Shown here: piece by piece, positions 34,837 through 41,936 of the stretch | Layout of the letters: the number at the start of each line of letters is the position of its first letter | Position numbering within the stretch: position 1 is the stretch's first letter | Assembly (NCBI GenBank): GCA_030524635.1 | Contig: JAUNGG010000032.1 | Coordinates: 1-45,371 of the forward strand | Direction of reading: 5' to 3' | Source: Lachnospiraceae bacterium | Lineage (GTDB): Bacteria > Bacillota > Clostridia > Lachnospirales > Lachnospiraceae | DNA: 45,371 bases | Notes under the pieces: generated by a model | The model's database searches: none | The model's input: the letters and a program-made list of their open reading frames with translations, nothing else | What the model was told of the DNA's origin: nothing | Program-made: the position numbers and the translations under genes

Positions 34837-35001
34837 AATCTCTTCTTCCTTTCTGACCCAAAACACGGTACATTTCCCATCTATTTTAACAGCATTTTTC
34901 GGTTTTGAGTGATATTTTATCGTCCTTTTATGAATTTTATCATTATGTTAAAAAAATATCCAGTGCTTTTTGTATATTTTTACGTAATTTTTAAAATTTG
35001 C

Positions 35002-35030
35002 TTTTCAAAATTTAATCCATCCGTTATCAT
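35002..35030 (+). promoter_or_regulatory. Possible sigma-A promoter of the DUF1576 gene
   Basis: TTTTCA (35002-35007), 17 bases, TATCAT (35025-35030). The hexamers match 4 and 5 of 6. The leader would be about 45 bases. The region is very AT-rich, so chance matches are common. Confidence 0.4.
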
Positions 35031-35080
35031 TAAACTTAGAAGATCACAAAACTTGTAAAAAAGGAACCAGGAGGAGAGCA

Positions 35081-36376
35081 TTGAAACAATTGAAGAAGAT
35101 TCTGAACGAAAAAACCTTAAACCGGAAGCAGAAATTCATGCTGCTGTCCATCATTCCTATTTATTTTATCCTGGCGGGCCTGTATCTCCAGCCTCTGGAC
35201 AGTATTCTTCACGGTGTTAAAACCATCATCATTGAGCCTGACTTTCTGATCACCGATTACTTTCTGATCGGCGGAGTAGGCGCTGCCTTCGTAAACGCCG
35301 GTGCTCTGACTCTGATGAGCATTGCCATCATTTATTTTCTGGGAATGGAGATGGATGGGCATACCATCACCTCCTGTTGTCTGATGTTTGGATTCTCCCT
35401 GTTCGGAAAAAATCTATTTAATATCTGGGCCATCCTATCCGGAATCTTTTTGTATGCAAAATATCACAAAACCTCTGTGAAACGGTATATCTATGTGGGA
35501 CTTTACGGGACCAGCCTGTCTCCCATCATCACCCAGGTCATGCAGATCCCAGGCCTGTCCCTGCCCTTCCGCTTCCTGCTCTGTATTCTGGTAGGACTGC
35601 TGATCGGATTCGTCCTTCCTCCCCTGGCCACCCACGTTCACTTTTCCCACAAAGGCTATTCCCTCTACAATGTAGGCTTTGCATCCGGAATCATTGCCAC
35701 TGTTATTGTATCCCTGTTTAAATCCTTCGGCATCGAAACAGCCTCCCGCTTGATCTGGTCCAGCGGAAACAACCGGCTGTTTGCAGGCCTTCTATGTCTC
35801 CTGTTCGGCGGCATGGCTGCTGCCGGCCTGCTCTTCGGCGGTAAGGAGACCCTGACAAAATTTAAGGCCATCCTGGCCTGCAGCGGCCGCAGCGCCGACT
35901 ATCTCCGAGATTTCGGCGGCCCTGCCACAATCTTTAATATGGGAATCAACGGCCTGTTTGCCACGCTGTTCGTGATTGCAGTCAAAGGAGACCTAAACGG
36001 ACCTACCATCGGCGGCATCTTTACCATCATCGGCTTCAGCGCCACCGGAAAACATGTCCGGAACATCTCACCGATTATGGTGGGAGTCTTTTTAGCCAGT
36101 CTGACCAAAGAATGGCATATCAATGATCCCTCCCCCATGCTGGCCCTGCTGTTCTCCACGACCCTGGCCCCCATTGCCGGAGAATTTGGGATTATCGCCG
36201 GGATTATCGCCGGATTCCTCCATTCCTCTGTGGCATTAAATGTGGGAATCGTCTACGGCGGCATGAACCTTTACAACAACGGCTTTGCCGGCGGCATCGT
36301 CGCCATCTTTATGGTACCGGTTATCCAATCCTTCTTAGACCGGAGGGCAAAAGCACGGGGCGGTCTGTCACTGTAA
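35081..36376 (+). CDS. DUF1576 multi-pass membrane protein
   Basis: A 431-residue integral membrane protein with roughly 10-12 hydrophobic segments. It shows two related halves (FGFSLFGKNLFNIWAILSG in the first, IGFSATGKHVRNISPIMVG in the second), suggesting an internal duplication like that of inverted-repeat transporters. Function is unknown for DUF1576. The start codon is TTG, preceded by AGGAGGAGAG, with no better ATG nearby. Its 3' end overlaps the convergent MATE gene by 9 bases, so the two transcripts are complementary at their ends. Confidence 0.85.
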   Translation: MKQLKKILNEKTLNRKQKFMLLSIIPIYFILAGLYLQPLDSILHGVKTIIIEPDFLITDYFLIGGVGAAFVNAGALTLMSIAIIYFLGMEMDGHTITSCCLMFGFSLFGKNLFNIWAILSGIFLYAKYHKTSVKRYIYVGLYGTSLSPIITQVMQIPGLSLPFRFLLCILVGLLIGFVLPPLATHVHFSHKGYSLYNVGFASGIIATVIVSLFKSFGIETASRLIWSSGNNRLFAGLLCLLFGGMAAAGLLFGGKETLTKFKAILACSGRSADYLRDFGGPATIFNMGINGLFATLFVIAVKGDLNGPTIGGIFTIIGFSATGKHVRNISPIMVGVFLASLTKEWHINDPSPMLALLFSTTLAPIAGEFGIIAGIIAGFLHSSVALNVGIVYGGMNLYNNGFAGGIVAIFMVPVIQSFLDRRAKARGGLSL

Positions 36377-37699
36377 GTTAAAATCCTTTTTTAACACCTT
36401 AAAAAGCCCCACTGCATCCGCCAGAAACCAGCCAATGGGAATGGCACTCCAGATTCCCAGCACACCGATGGCCGGATGGGGCGACAGCACATAGGCCAGC
36501 AGCACCCGGGTTCCCAGGGAGATGATCGTCAAAACCAGCGACATCTCCGGTTGGCCGATCCCTCTGAAATAACCATAGAGCAGGAATAAAATTCCAATTC
36601 CGCAGTAGAAGGCACCTTCGATCCGAAGGTATCCCACTCCAATACGGATAATCTCCGTCTCCTTTCCATCAATGAAAATCTGAAGCAGATACGGAGCCAA
36701 AAGACACACTGCCGCAGAGATCGCCACGCAGAATCCCAGGGACACCGCTACTGCCCCCTTGATTCCCTGCCGCACCCGGTCCTGCCGCTTCGCTCCGTGA
36801 TTCTGGGAAGTAAAAATGGAAAACGCATTTCCAAACTCCTGAGCCGGCATGTATGCAAAGGAATCAATCTTCACTCCCGCCGCAAATGCCGCCATCACTG
36901 CCGTTCCAAAGCTGTTCACCAGCCCCTGGATCATTAAAATACCGAAATTCATCACCGACTGCTGCACACAGGCTGCCGTAGAAAACCGAAGGATCTCCTG
37001 CACCGGCTCCCTTGCAAAGGAGAGTTCCTCCCTTCTGGGCCGAAATCCCGGCTCCTTCTGCCAGGTATAGATCCCGATTCCCACCCCAGAAAATACCTGG
37101 GCCAAAACGGTTGCCGCCGCAGCTCCCCGGATGCCCCATCCAAACTGCACCACAAACAAAAGATCCAGCAGAATATTCATCACCGCCGCCCCTCCTAAAA
37201 ACCAAAGAGGCGTTACCGAATTTCCCACTGCCCGCAGCAGGAAGGCAAAATAATTATATAAAAACACAAAAAAGATCCCGCCAAAGATCACCGCCACATA
37301 CTCCGCCATCATATCCAGAAGCGATGCCGGGACCTGCAAAAGAGAAAGAATGGGGTGTAGCCCGGCAAAAACCAGAATATTCATCACCACCGTCACCCCT
37401 CCGATAAACAGGAAGGACAGGGCGATGCTGTTCTTCATCCGCGATTCATCCTTCTGCCCAAAATAAAAGGAAAACACCGAACCGCTTCCCATGCACAGCC
37501 CGATCAGAATGGAGGTTAAAAAGGTCATCAGCGTGTAAGCCGAGCCCACCGCCGCCAGAGCATCTGCCCCTAAAAACCGCCCTACAATCAAGGTGTCTGC
37601 AATATTGTAGCACTGCTGCAGGAGATTTCCCAGGATCATGGGGCCTGCAAAACTTAACATGGTCAGAATCACATTGCCTTGTGTTAAATCTTTTTTCAT
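36368..37699 (-). CDS. MATE family efflux transporter
   Basis: The 443-residue protein has about 12 membrane segments in two halves. MATE signatures are MILGNLLQQCYNIADTLIVGRFLG in the first and a second unit starting FSTAACVQQSVMNFGILMIQGLVNSFG. It exports cationic drugs or metabolites with Na+ or H+. It has a perfect consensus promoter (37745-37773) overlapped by a GGGGAA/TTCCCC palindrome. The 3' end overlaps DUF1576 by 9 bases. Confidence 0.93.
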   Translation of the reverse strand: MKKDLTQGNVILTMLSFAGPMILGNLLQQCYNIADTLIVGRFLGADALAAVGSAYTLMTFLTSILIGLCMGSGSVFSFYFGQKDESRMKNSIALSFLFIGGVTVVMNILVFAGLHPILSLLQVPASLLDMMAEYVAVIFGGIFFVFLYNYFAFLLRAVGNSVTPLWFLGGAAVMNILLDLLFVVQFGWGIRGAAAATVLAQVFSGVGIGIYTWQKEPGFRPRREELSFAREPVQEILRFSTAACVQQSVMNFGILMIQGLVNSFGTAVMAAFAAGVKIDSFAYMPAQEFGNAFSIFTSQNHGAKRQDRVRQGIKGAVAVSLGFCVAISAAVCLLAPYLLQIFIDGKETEIIRIGVGYLRIEGAFYCGIGILFLLYGYFRGIGQPEMSLVLTIISLGTRVLLAYVLSPHPAIGVLGIWSAIPIGWFLADAVGLFKVLKKDFNLQ

Positions 37700-37744
37700 G
37701 GTATCTTATATTTCCTTTAGTGTATTTTCTCAAATCCGTTTTTC

Positions 37745-37773
37745 ATTATACTGAATCATAGGGGAAATGTCAA
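37745..37773 (-). promoter_or_regulatory. Perfect consensus promoter of the MATE gene with palindromic operator candidate
   Basis: On the minus strand TTGACA (37773-37768), 17 bases, TATAAT (37750-37745): 12 of 12 consensus. An inverted repeat GGGGAA-N13-TTCCCC (37761-37785) covers the -35 box, a position suited to repressor binding. No regulator gene is adjacent. Confidence 0.8.
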
Positions 37774-37814
37774 AAAAGCTTCCCCTTGCGTTATGCCAAT
37801 GGCGGATGGCGCGC

Positions 37815-38597
37815 TTATTTTTCCAATAGCCTCCGGTAAATCGCCAGGTCCTGATTCGTAAACACATTAAAGATGACCTGATCAATGGAGCTGTCTGTCT
37901 TCAGAAACCGCGACACGGTTTCAACTGCTATCTTTGCCGCCTTATCCTGGGGGAAACGGAATACCCCTGTGGAAATACAGCAGAAGGCAATGGACTGCGC
38001 CCCGTTTGCCGCTGCTAATTCCAGGCAGGACCGATAGCAGCTTTCCAGCAGCTCACAGTCCTTCTTTTGGAGCATGCCGGTAATGATCGGCCCTACCGTG
38101 TGGAGCACATACTTACAGGGAAGATTATAACCAGGGGTGATCTTTGCGGTTCCCGTCTCCTCCTCATGTCCCTGAGCCTCCATGATTTCATTGCACCGGA
38201 TCCGAAGCTGAACGCCGGAAAGGGAGTGAATGATGTTGTCAATACAGGAATGGCATGGCTGCCAGCACCCTAAAAGAGCGCTGTTTGCCGCATTAACGAT
38301 GGCATCACAGCGCAGTGAGGTGATATCCCCCTGCCACAAACAGATCCGTTCATTGGCCTTAGTGCGGGGAAGGGCAGCGCTGTCTGTAATCCCTCTCTGT
38401 CTGATTTTCTCCGACAAATATTCATCCTGGATCTGAAGAAAATCCGATGATGCCGGATGGGGAGGACGGACATTAAACAGGGAACGCAAAAGCTTCCATC
38501 TTCCCTCCTCATCATCCGGGATTTTCATTTCCCGATACCGTGGCATTTCCTTTAAAAGCTCTTTGATCAGGTAAATTTCCCTTTCTGATTGATTCAT
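37815..38597 (-). CDS. Zinc-dependent macrodomain ADP-ribosylhydrolase
   Basis: The 260-residue protein has a helical N-terminal ~80 residues and then a macrodomain: QGDITSL, IVNAANSALLG (102-110), and the zinc-macro insertion GCWQPCHSCIDNIIH (110-124), whose Cys/His residues bind zinc. Further on are TVGPI and ISTGVFRFPQDKAA (substrate loop). Family members remove ADP-ribose from Asp/Glu-type linkages. In Staphylococcus and Streptococcus such a protein is encoded next to SirTM. Here its start overlaps the SirTM stop (ATGA), so the two are translated together. Confidence 0.93.
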   Translation of the reverse strand: MNQSEREIYLIKELLKEMPRYREMKIPDDEEGRWKLLRSLFNVRPPHPASSDFLQIQDEYLSEKIRQRGITDSAALPRTKANERICLWQGDITSLRCDAIVNAANSALLGCWQPCHSCIDNIIHSLSGVQLRIRCNEIMEAQGHEEETGTAKITPGYNLPCKYVLHTVGPIITGMLQKKDCELLESCYRSCLELAAANGAQSIAFCCISTGVFRFPQDKAAKIAVETVSRFLKTDSSIDQVIFNVFTNQDLAIYRRLLEK

Positions 38598-39547
38598 GAT
38601 CCCACCTCCTGCAGCAGATCCTCAATACTTGTTCTCATATCCTCATTGATCCCGACGGCCCGATCCCCAAAGGATTCCGGAACCACCGCTTCCTCCATGT
38701 TCAACCGGATCAATGACATATTGTTATACTCCCGCACCAGCTTCTCGAAGGGGAATCGGATGATCGTAGGCGTGTTAAAGCCGGCTCCCAGCTCCAGAAG
38801 CACCGTTCTTTTCGTTTCACATTCGCTTAAGGCCTCCGAAAAACGCCGCTCCGCCTGGTGCCAGTTCCCATCCTCCACAAAATACTGATCGCAGCGCAGA
38901 TTCATCTCCATCGGCCCTCCGCATACCGGACACTTAGGAACCAGGTAGGACGGCACCAGGCAATCCTTTCTGGCCTGATCCATCTGCTGGAACATCTCCA
39001 CCGCATCATAGGTCTTGGGATGACACCCTTTCCGGCACTGGATCAGACCGTAATCGCCTTGGGTGGCAAATACTTTCTTCTCATCAAAGCCGGACAGGAA
39101 AAACTGATGATCCACATTGGTGGTCAGCACAAAATGGGGCTTATCCGCTGCAAGCTGATACACCTTCCGATATAAGGGCAATGCCCCGGGAAGCACCCGG
39201 TTTACCATGCCGCTTTTCGACCAGTAGCCCCACTTTGCCTCTTCTGTCCGGAAGGGATAAAAGCCTGCACTGTACATATCTGTCATATAGGGACCGCCGT
39301 ACTTCTCAATAAAATCCTTAAAATTTTCCGTGAAGCGGGAACCTCCCATGGTCAGTCCGGCTGCCGCAGACAGACCTGCTCCGGCTCCGACCAAAATAAA
39401 CTCTGCCTCCCGGATCATTTCCGCCGCCTGCTTAATCTGCGCCTCATAAGGTGTTTTCTGATACATATAATCTCTTGCCGGCATTCCGCTTAAAAAGGTC
39501 TGAAATGTCAAATTCGATTTTCTTCCAAATAACATGCGCTGTACCAT
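38594..39547 (-). CDS. SirTM-type sirtuin (class M, ADP-ribosyltransferase)
   Basis: The 317-residue protein has a sirtuin NAD fold: GAGAGLSAAAG (54-64), a FTENFKDFIEKYGGPYM segment, TTNVDHQF in place of the deacylase TQNID-H pattern, and zinc cysteines in CRKGC and CPVCGGP. These replacements are those of SirTM, which ADP-ribosylates lipoylated GcvH-L in Gram-positive pathogens. Adjacency to a zinc macrodomain supports this. No lipoate-protein ligase or gcvH-L lies in the window, so the target here is unknown. CAGGAGGG precedes the start. Confidence 0.92.
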   Translation of the reverse strand: MVQRMLFGRKSNLTFQTFLSGMPARDYMYQKTPYEAQIKQAAEMIREAEFILVGAGAGLSAAAGLTMGGSRFTENFKDFIEKYGGPYMTDMYSAGFYPFRTEEAKWGYWSKSGMVNRVLPGALPLYRKVYQLAADKPHFVLTTNVDHQFFLSGFDEKKVFATQGDYGLIQCRKGCHPKTYDAVEMFQQMDQARKDCLVPSYLVPKCPVCGGPMEMNLRCDQYFVEDGNWHQAERRFSEALSECETKRTVLLELGAGFNTPTIIRFPFEKLVREYNNMSLIRLNMEEAVVPESFGDRAVGINEDMRTSIEDLLQEVGS

Positions 39548-39583
39548 TCCGGATCCCTCCTGTATCTTATTCTCTCATTTTAT

Positions 39584-39623
39584 AATGTTGGAGTCAAACG
39601 GTATTTTGACTCCTATGATACCC
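39584..39623. repeat. Palindromic intergenic repeat, copy 1
   Basis: A 9-bp perfect inverted repeat GGAGTCAAA (39590-39598) and TTTGACTCC (39605-39613), preceded by ATGTTG and followed by TATGATACC. It shares the ATGTTGGxGTCAAA...TTTTGAC core with copy 2 at 40296-40343. It lies upstream of the SirTM gene, with no T-run, so it is not an obvious terminator. Confidence 0.65.
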
Positions 39624-39659
39624 TTAGCCTCGCTATCCAGGGGACAGCACGGCCCTTGT

Positions 39660-39770
39660 TCACTGAGGACAGCCTTTCCTCACAGCTCCCATCGGACAAA
39701 CTGTCAGACAGTTGCCGCAAATATACAGACAGCCCGGAATTGAAATCCACTCCGGGCTGTGCTTCGTTCC
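39660..39770 (-). pseudogene. Stranded 4Fe-4S ferredoxin-like coding remnant
   Basis: Directly after the stop codon of the flavin split-barrel gene, and in the same reading frame, 36 codons stay open to a TGA. They encode GCLYICGNCLTVCPMGAV, close to the CxxCxxCxxxCP ferredoxin signature but with one extra residue between the first two cysteines. A later KGCPQ ends the frame. The segment has no start codon with a ribosome site. It may be a decayed ferredoxin domain, formerly fused or adjacent. The first 14 codons double as a hairpin. Confidence 0.5.
39729..39760 (-). terminator. Probable terminator of the flavin split-barrel gene
   Basis: On the minus strand ACAGCCCGGA (39760-39751) pairs exactly with TCCGGGCTGT (39738-39729) around a 12-base loop, 10 bases after the stop codon. 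The following bases (CTGTATATTTG) have only a weak T content, so efficiency is uncertain. Confidence 0.55.
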
Positions 39771-40166
39771 TTAAAACTCGTAAGGCGGATTTCCTGAGAA
39801 ATCTGCGATTGCACCGTGGACATCCTTAATATAGAACACCTCAAAAATCGGGTTTTCTGCTGTCTGGTACTGTCCCTTTACGATCGGATTGTTCATCGCG
39901 CCTTCCTTTACCGCCATATTGTTTTCGAATACAGCAGTTCCGTGGATCCGAATCCATGCGTAGGAAGGATCCGATACACAAACCTCGATTTCCGGATTAG
40001 CCTGCATGTCCTGATAGACATCCTTTGTGTTGTTGGTGCAAAACCACAGCTTACCTTCCTGCTCAAACAGGAACATGAACGGACGTACCTTTGCTTTATT
40101 ATCTCTGCCAACGGTTGCTAAGTACTGGACTGGGTTTGCCTGTAAAAATTCTGCTGCTCTGCTCAT
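39771..40166 (-). CDS. Pyridoxamine 5'-phosphate oxidase-like flavin split-barrel protein
   Basis: A 131-residue protein of the FMN-binding split-barrel family. It has AAEFLQANPVQYLATVGRDNKAKVRPFMFLFE, then GKLWFCTNNTKDVYQDMQANPEIEVCV and a C-terminal FEVFYIKDVHGAIADFSG. It likely binds FMN or F420-like flavin and reduces an unknown substrate; it is not the true PLP-making PdxH. The start at 40166 follows AGGAGGAAAA, while the frame up to 40253 runs through the promoter. Two identical-spacing operators flank its promoter. An in-frame Fe-S-like tail follows the stop. Confidence 0.85.
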   Translation of the reverse strand: MSRAAEFLQANPVQYLATVGRDNKAKVRPFMFLFEQEGKLWFCTNNTKDVYQDMQANPEIEVCVSDPSYAWIRIHGTAVFENNMAVKEGAMNNPIVKGQYQTAENPIFEVFYIKDVHGAIADFSGNPPYEF

Positions 40167-40193
40167 CTTATTTTCCTCCTGAATCTCTTTTAA

Positions 40194-40212
40194 TGTAATA
40201 TTTATTATTACA
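40194..40212. promoter_or_regulatory. Operator copy 1 (TGTAA-N9-TTACA), downstream of the -10
   Basis: A 19-bp dyad TGTAA (40194-40198) and TTACA (40208-40212) in which the inner bases also pair (TGTAATA/TATTACA). It lies between the predicted transcription start (about 40218) and the ribosome site. The same 5-9-5 dyad is repeated 49 bases away at 40243-40261. Confidence 0.7.
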
Positions 40213-40224
40213 TCTCGCAGAGTA

Positions 40225-40253
40225 AATATAGCATTGTTTCGTTGTAATGTCAA
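40225..40253 (-). promoter_or_regulatory. Sigma-A promoter of the flavin split-barrel gene
   Basis: On the minus strand TTGACA (40253-40248), 17 bases, TATATT (40230-40225): 11 of 12 consensus. Transcription would start near 40218, giving a leader of about 50 bases. Operators cover the -35 and the start region. Confidence 0.8.
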
Positions 40254-40261
40254 TAGTTACA
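40243..40261. promoter_or_regulatory. Operator copy 2 (TGTAA-N9-TTACA), over the -35 box
   Basis: TGTAA (40243-40247) and TTACA (40257-40261) enclose the TTGACA -35 hexamer. Same spacing as copy 1. The layout suggests repression by a dimeric MarR/TetR-like protein binding both sites; the regulator is not encoded next to the gene. Confidence 0.7.
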
Positions 40262-40295
40262 TTAAACTTTTTTCATTTTTCCTGCCCTTATCAGG

Positions 40296-40343
40296 ATGAC
40301 ATGATGTTGGGGTCAAAAGGATTTTGACCCTGGTATCATGACA
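40296..40343. repeat. Palindromic intergenic repeat, copy 2
   Basis: A 9-bp perfect stem GGGTCAAAA (40310-40318) and TTTTGACCC (40322-40330) sits inside an outer CATGAT/ATCATG pair (40300-40305, 40335-40340). Its core matches copy 1 (39584-39623). The two copies lie on either side of the flavin split-barrel gene, 720 bp apart. Such short palindromes in several copies suggest a REP-like or MITE-like family. Confidence 0.65.
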
Positions 40344-40370
40344 TTTGGAGCACGAAAAATGAGCAGGCAG

Positions 40371-40417
40371 TGAAAAAGATAAGAGCAGCCAGAATCATCA
40401 CGATCCCGACTGCTCTT
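40371..40417 (-). terminator. Rho-independent terminator after the cupin gene
   Basis: On the minus strand a 16-bp stem (40417-40402 with 40396-40381, including several G-T pairs) with a 5-base loop is followed by ATCTTTTTC. It lies about 60 bases past the cupin stop and would end the DUF4491-lipoprotein-cupin transcript. Confidence 0.75.
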
Positions 40418-40475
40418 ATTCATGTGATTTCGTTCAACAAGCCTGCAGATATCCGGCAAAAAGCTGAATCTTCGA

Positions 40476-40748
40476 TTAAAACGAAACCGTCAGCTGCATT
40501 TTAGTTTCCCCCTCATTTAAAATAAATACCTCTCCGCCTACTGTAAATTTTCCTGTGCCATCCAACACAGTTACCATCGCATCCCCGCCGGATGCATGGG
40601 TAGAGATCTCCTCGCCTTTATCAAAGGAGAAAATCGTCATACTGACAGAATCATTCTGTACCAGCGTTTTGCTGACAACCTGCCCTTTCTGGTAATCAAC
40701 CAAGTCCTTCAGCCGTAACCCCACCTGTTTCTCGATATTTTTATACAT
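40476..40748 (-). CDS. Cupin-domain protein, C-terminally shortened
   Basis: A 90-residue small cupin. The first motif is present (GEEISTHASGGDAMVTVLDGTGKFTVGG, with a metal-binding His and an acidic residue). From family knowledge, about 17 more residues containing a PHAV-type histidine should lie between LNEGET and KMQLTVSF. They are absent here, while the frame continues cleanly to the usual end. This looks like an in-frame deletion that removes the second metal motif. The start at 40748 follows GGGAGGTG, 36 bases after the lipoprotein gene. Confidence 0.75.
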   Translation of the reverse strand: MYKNIEKQVGLRLKDLVDYQKGQVVSKTLVQNDSVSMTIFSFDKGEEISTHASGGDAMVTVLDGTGKFTVGGEVFILNEGETKMQLTVSF

Positions 40749-40784
40749 TGAAACACCTCCCAACTATTTTTAGCCTCGCACAGA

Positions 40785-41471
40785 TCAAAATACAGAAAAT
40801 TCAGAGGTTTTTGAACGGATCACAAATCCATTTTCGTTATCCTCCGGCACAATGGTAAAGCTTACTGTACCCACATTGCTTTCCCCTTCAAAATCAATAT
40901 TGTATTTTACAGTGATATCACCATCAGCTTCTTCATAATCAGCAAACGTGTACTGATAATCAGGAAAATCTGAAACACCGATATAATAATAACCATCCTG
41001 ATAATAACAGGAAGTCTGCCCATCTTCCATGTCATCAAAGGAAGGTTTGATATCCGGCAGTTCGGTACCGAAAACCAATTTTGCATGGTCTTCTGCTTCT
41101 TGCCTGCTTATTTTGACAATCGTTTCCTCAAACCCTAAATCTTCCCGATACACCTGTTCTGTTTCTGCACCTTCTGGTGATACGCCAGTGTAAGAATTAA
41201 ACAGGAAATCCTGCCAAAATGCCGCATCCTTTGTGGTCTGGGAATCAAAATCTTTCAGTTCTCTGCACATCTGTGCCAGAAAAGCCTTTCCCTTGTCGGT
41301 AAGCTCAAATTTTTCCATTTCCTTTGGAGCTTCTTCCTGATCTGCCTTCACATCCGCTGTAATTTCCGGAGCAGTATTACTGATTACCGAAGCTTCCTTG
41401 TTTTTCTCCTCCTTGCAGGCAGTCAAACACATTGCAATGGCCATGCACATCAACAAACATGCTTTTTTCAT
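40785..41471 (-). CDS. Secreted lipoprotein of unknown function
   Basis: The 228-residue product has a lipoprotein signal: MKKACLLMCMAIAMCLTAC, with lipobox LTAC and Cys19. A short acidic linker follows. The mature domain (about 50-228) shows no recognised family; it is acidic, with aromatic-rich beta-like segments such as TSCYYQDGYYYIGVSDFPDY and a terminal VSFTIVPEDNENGFVIRS strand pair. Its start overlaps the DUF4491 stop (ATGA), so the genes are coupled. Confidence 0.7.
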   Translation of the reverse strand: MKKACLLMCMAIAMCLTACKEEKNKEASVISNTAPEITADVKADQEEAPKEMEKFELTDKGKAFLAQMCRELKDFDSQTTKDAAFWQDFLFNSYTGVSPEGAETEQVYREDLGFEETIVKISRQEAEDHAKLVFGTELPDIKPSFDDMEDGQTSCYYQDGYYYIGVSDFPDYQYTFADYEEADGDITVKYNIDFEGESNVGTVSFTIVPEDNENGFVIRSKTSEFSVF

Positions 41472-41767
41472 TTTCTGTCTCTCCTTTTCCGCCTTGGATT
41501 TTCAGGAAACCATCCCTTTTTCACTCGTTCCTCCTGCTGAAACAGCTCCTTAATGCTCCAAAGACAGGTAACTCCTATGATTGCAAGTATGCTGCTGACG
41601 GCCACATCAGAAACGGTTAGAGATGCTGCTAAAAAGCACAAACCAACCAGGAAAAAGACCGGCCACACATTTTTCGTTAGGTAATATTCCGTCTTCACAA
41701 CAATCGCATGAAAAATTCCTATCAGCAGAAAAGCTGTCGCTCCAACCAATAATCCTTTTATATTCAT
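41468..41767 (-). CDS. DUF4491 small membrane protein
   Basis: A 99-residue protein with three hydrophobic segments (GLLVGATAFLLIGIFHAIVV, VWPVFFLVGLCFLAASL, ILAIIGVTCLWSI) and a basic C-terminal tail, matching DUF4491. A role is not known. The start at 41767 has AAAGGTGGAAAGAG ahead. The lipoprotein follows with a 4-base overlap. Confidence 0.75.
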   Translation of the reverse strand: MNIKGLLVGATAFLLIGIFHAIVVKTEYYLTKNVWPVFFLVGLCFLAASLTVSDVAVSSILAIIGVTCLWSIKELFQQEERVKKGWFPENPRRKRRDRK

Positions 41768-41771
41768 TTTC

Positions 41772-41936
41772 TCACTCTTTCCACCTTTCCAATCCATATG
41801 CAGCAAATATGGCCGCAGCATACATATCCATAAAATGATGCCCGAATCTCCCTTCCTTCTCCAAATCCTGATACAGGCTTCCTCTTGCTGCTACATTCAG
41901 CACCTGGATTCCACGGTAGATTCTGTCCTTACTCAA
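41772..41936 (-). pseudogene. Short coding fragment upstream of the DUF4491 gene
   Basis: An open frame ends at 41772, just four bases before the DUF4491 start, and could begin at a TTG (41936) for 54 residues. The translation (VLNVAARGSLYQDLEKEG, FGHHFMDMYAAAIFAAYG) looks like real protein, and its last codons contain the DUF4491 ribosome site, as in a true operon. There is no ribosome site before the TTG and a stop lies just upstream, so it is probably the 3' remnant of a larger gene. I do not recognise the family. Confidence 0.35.
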
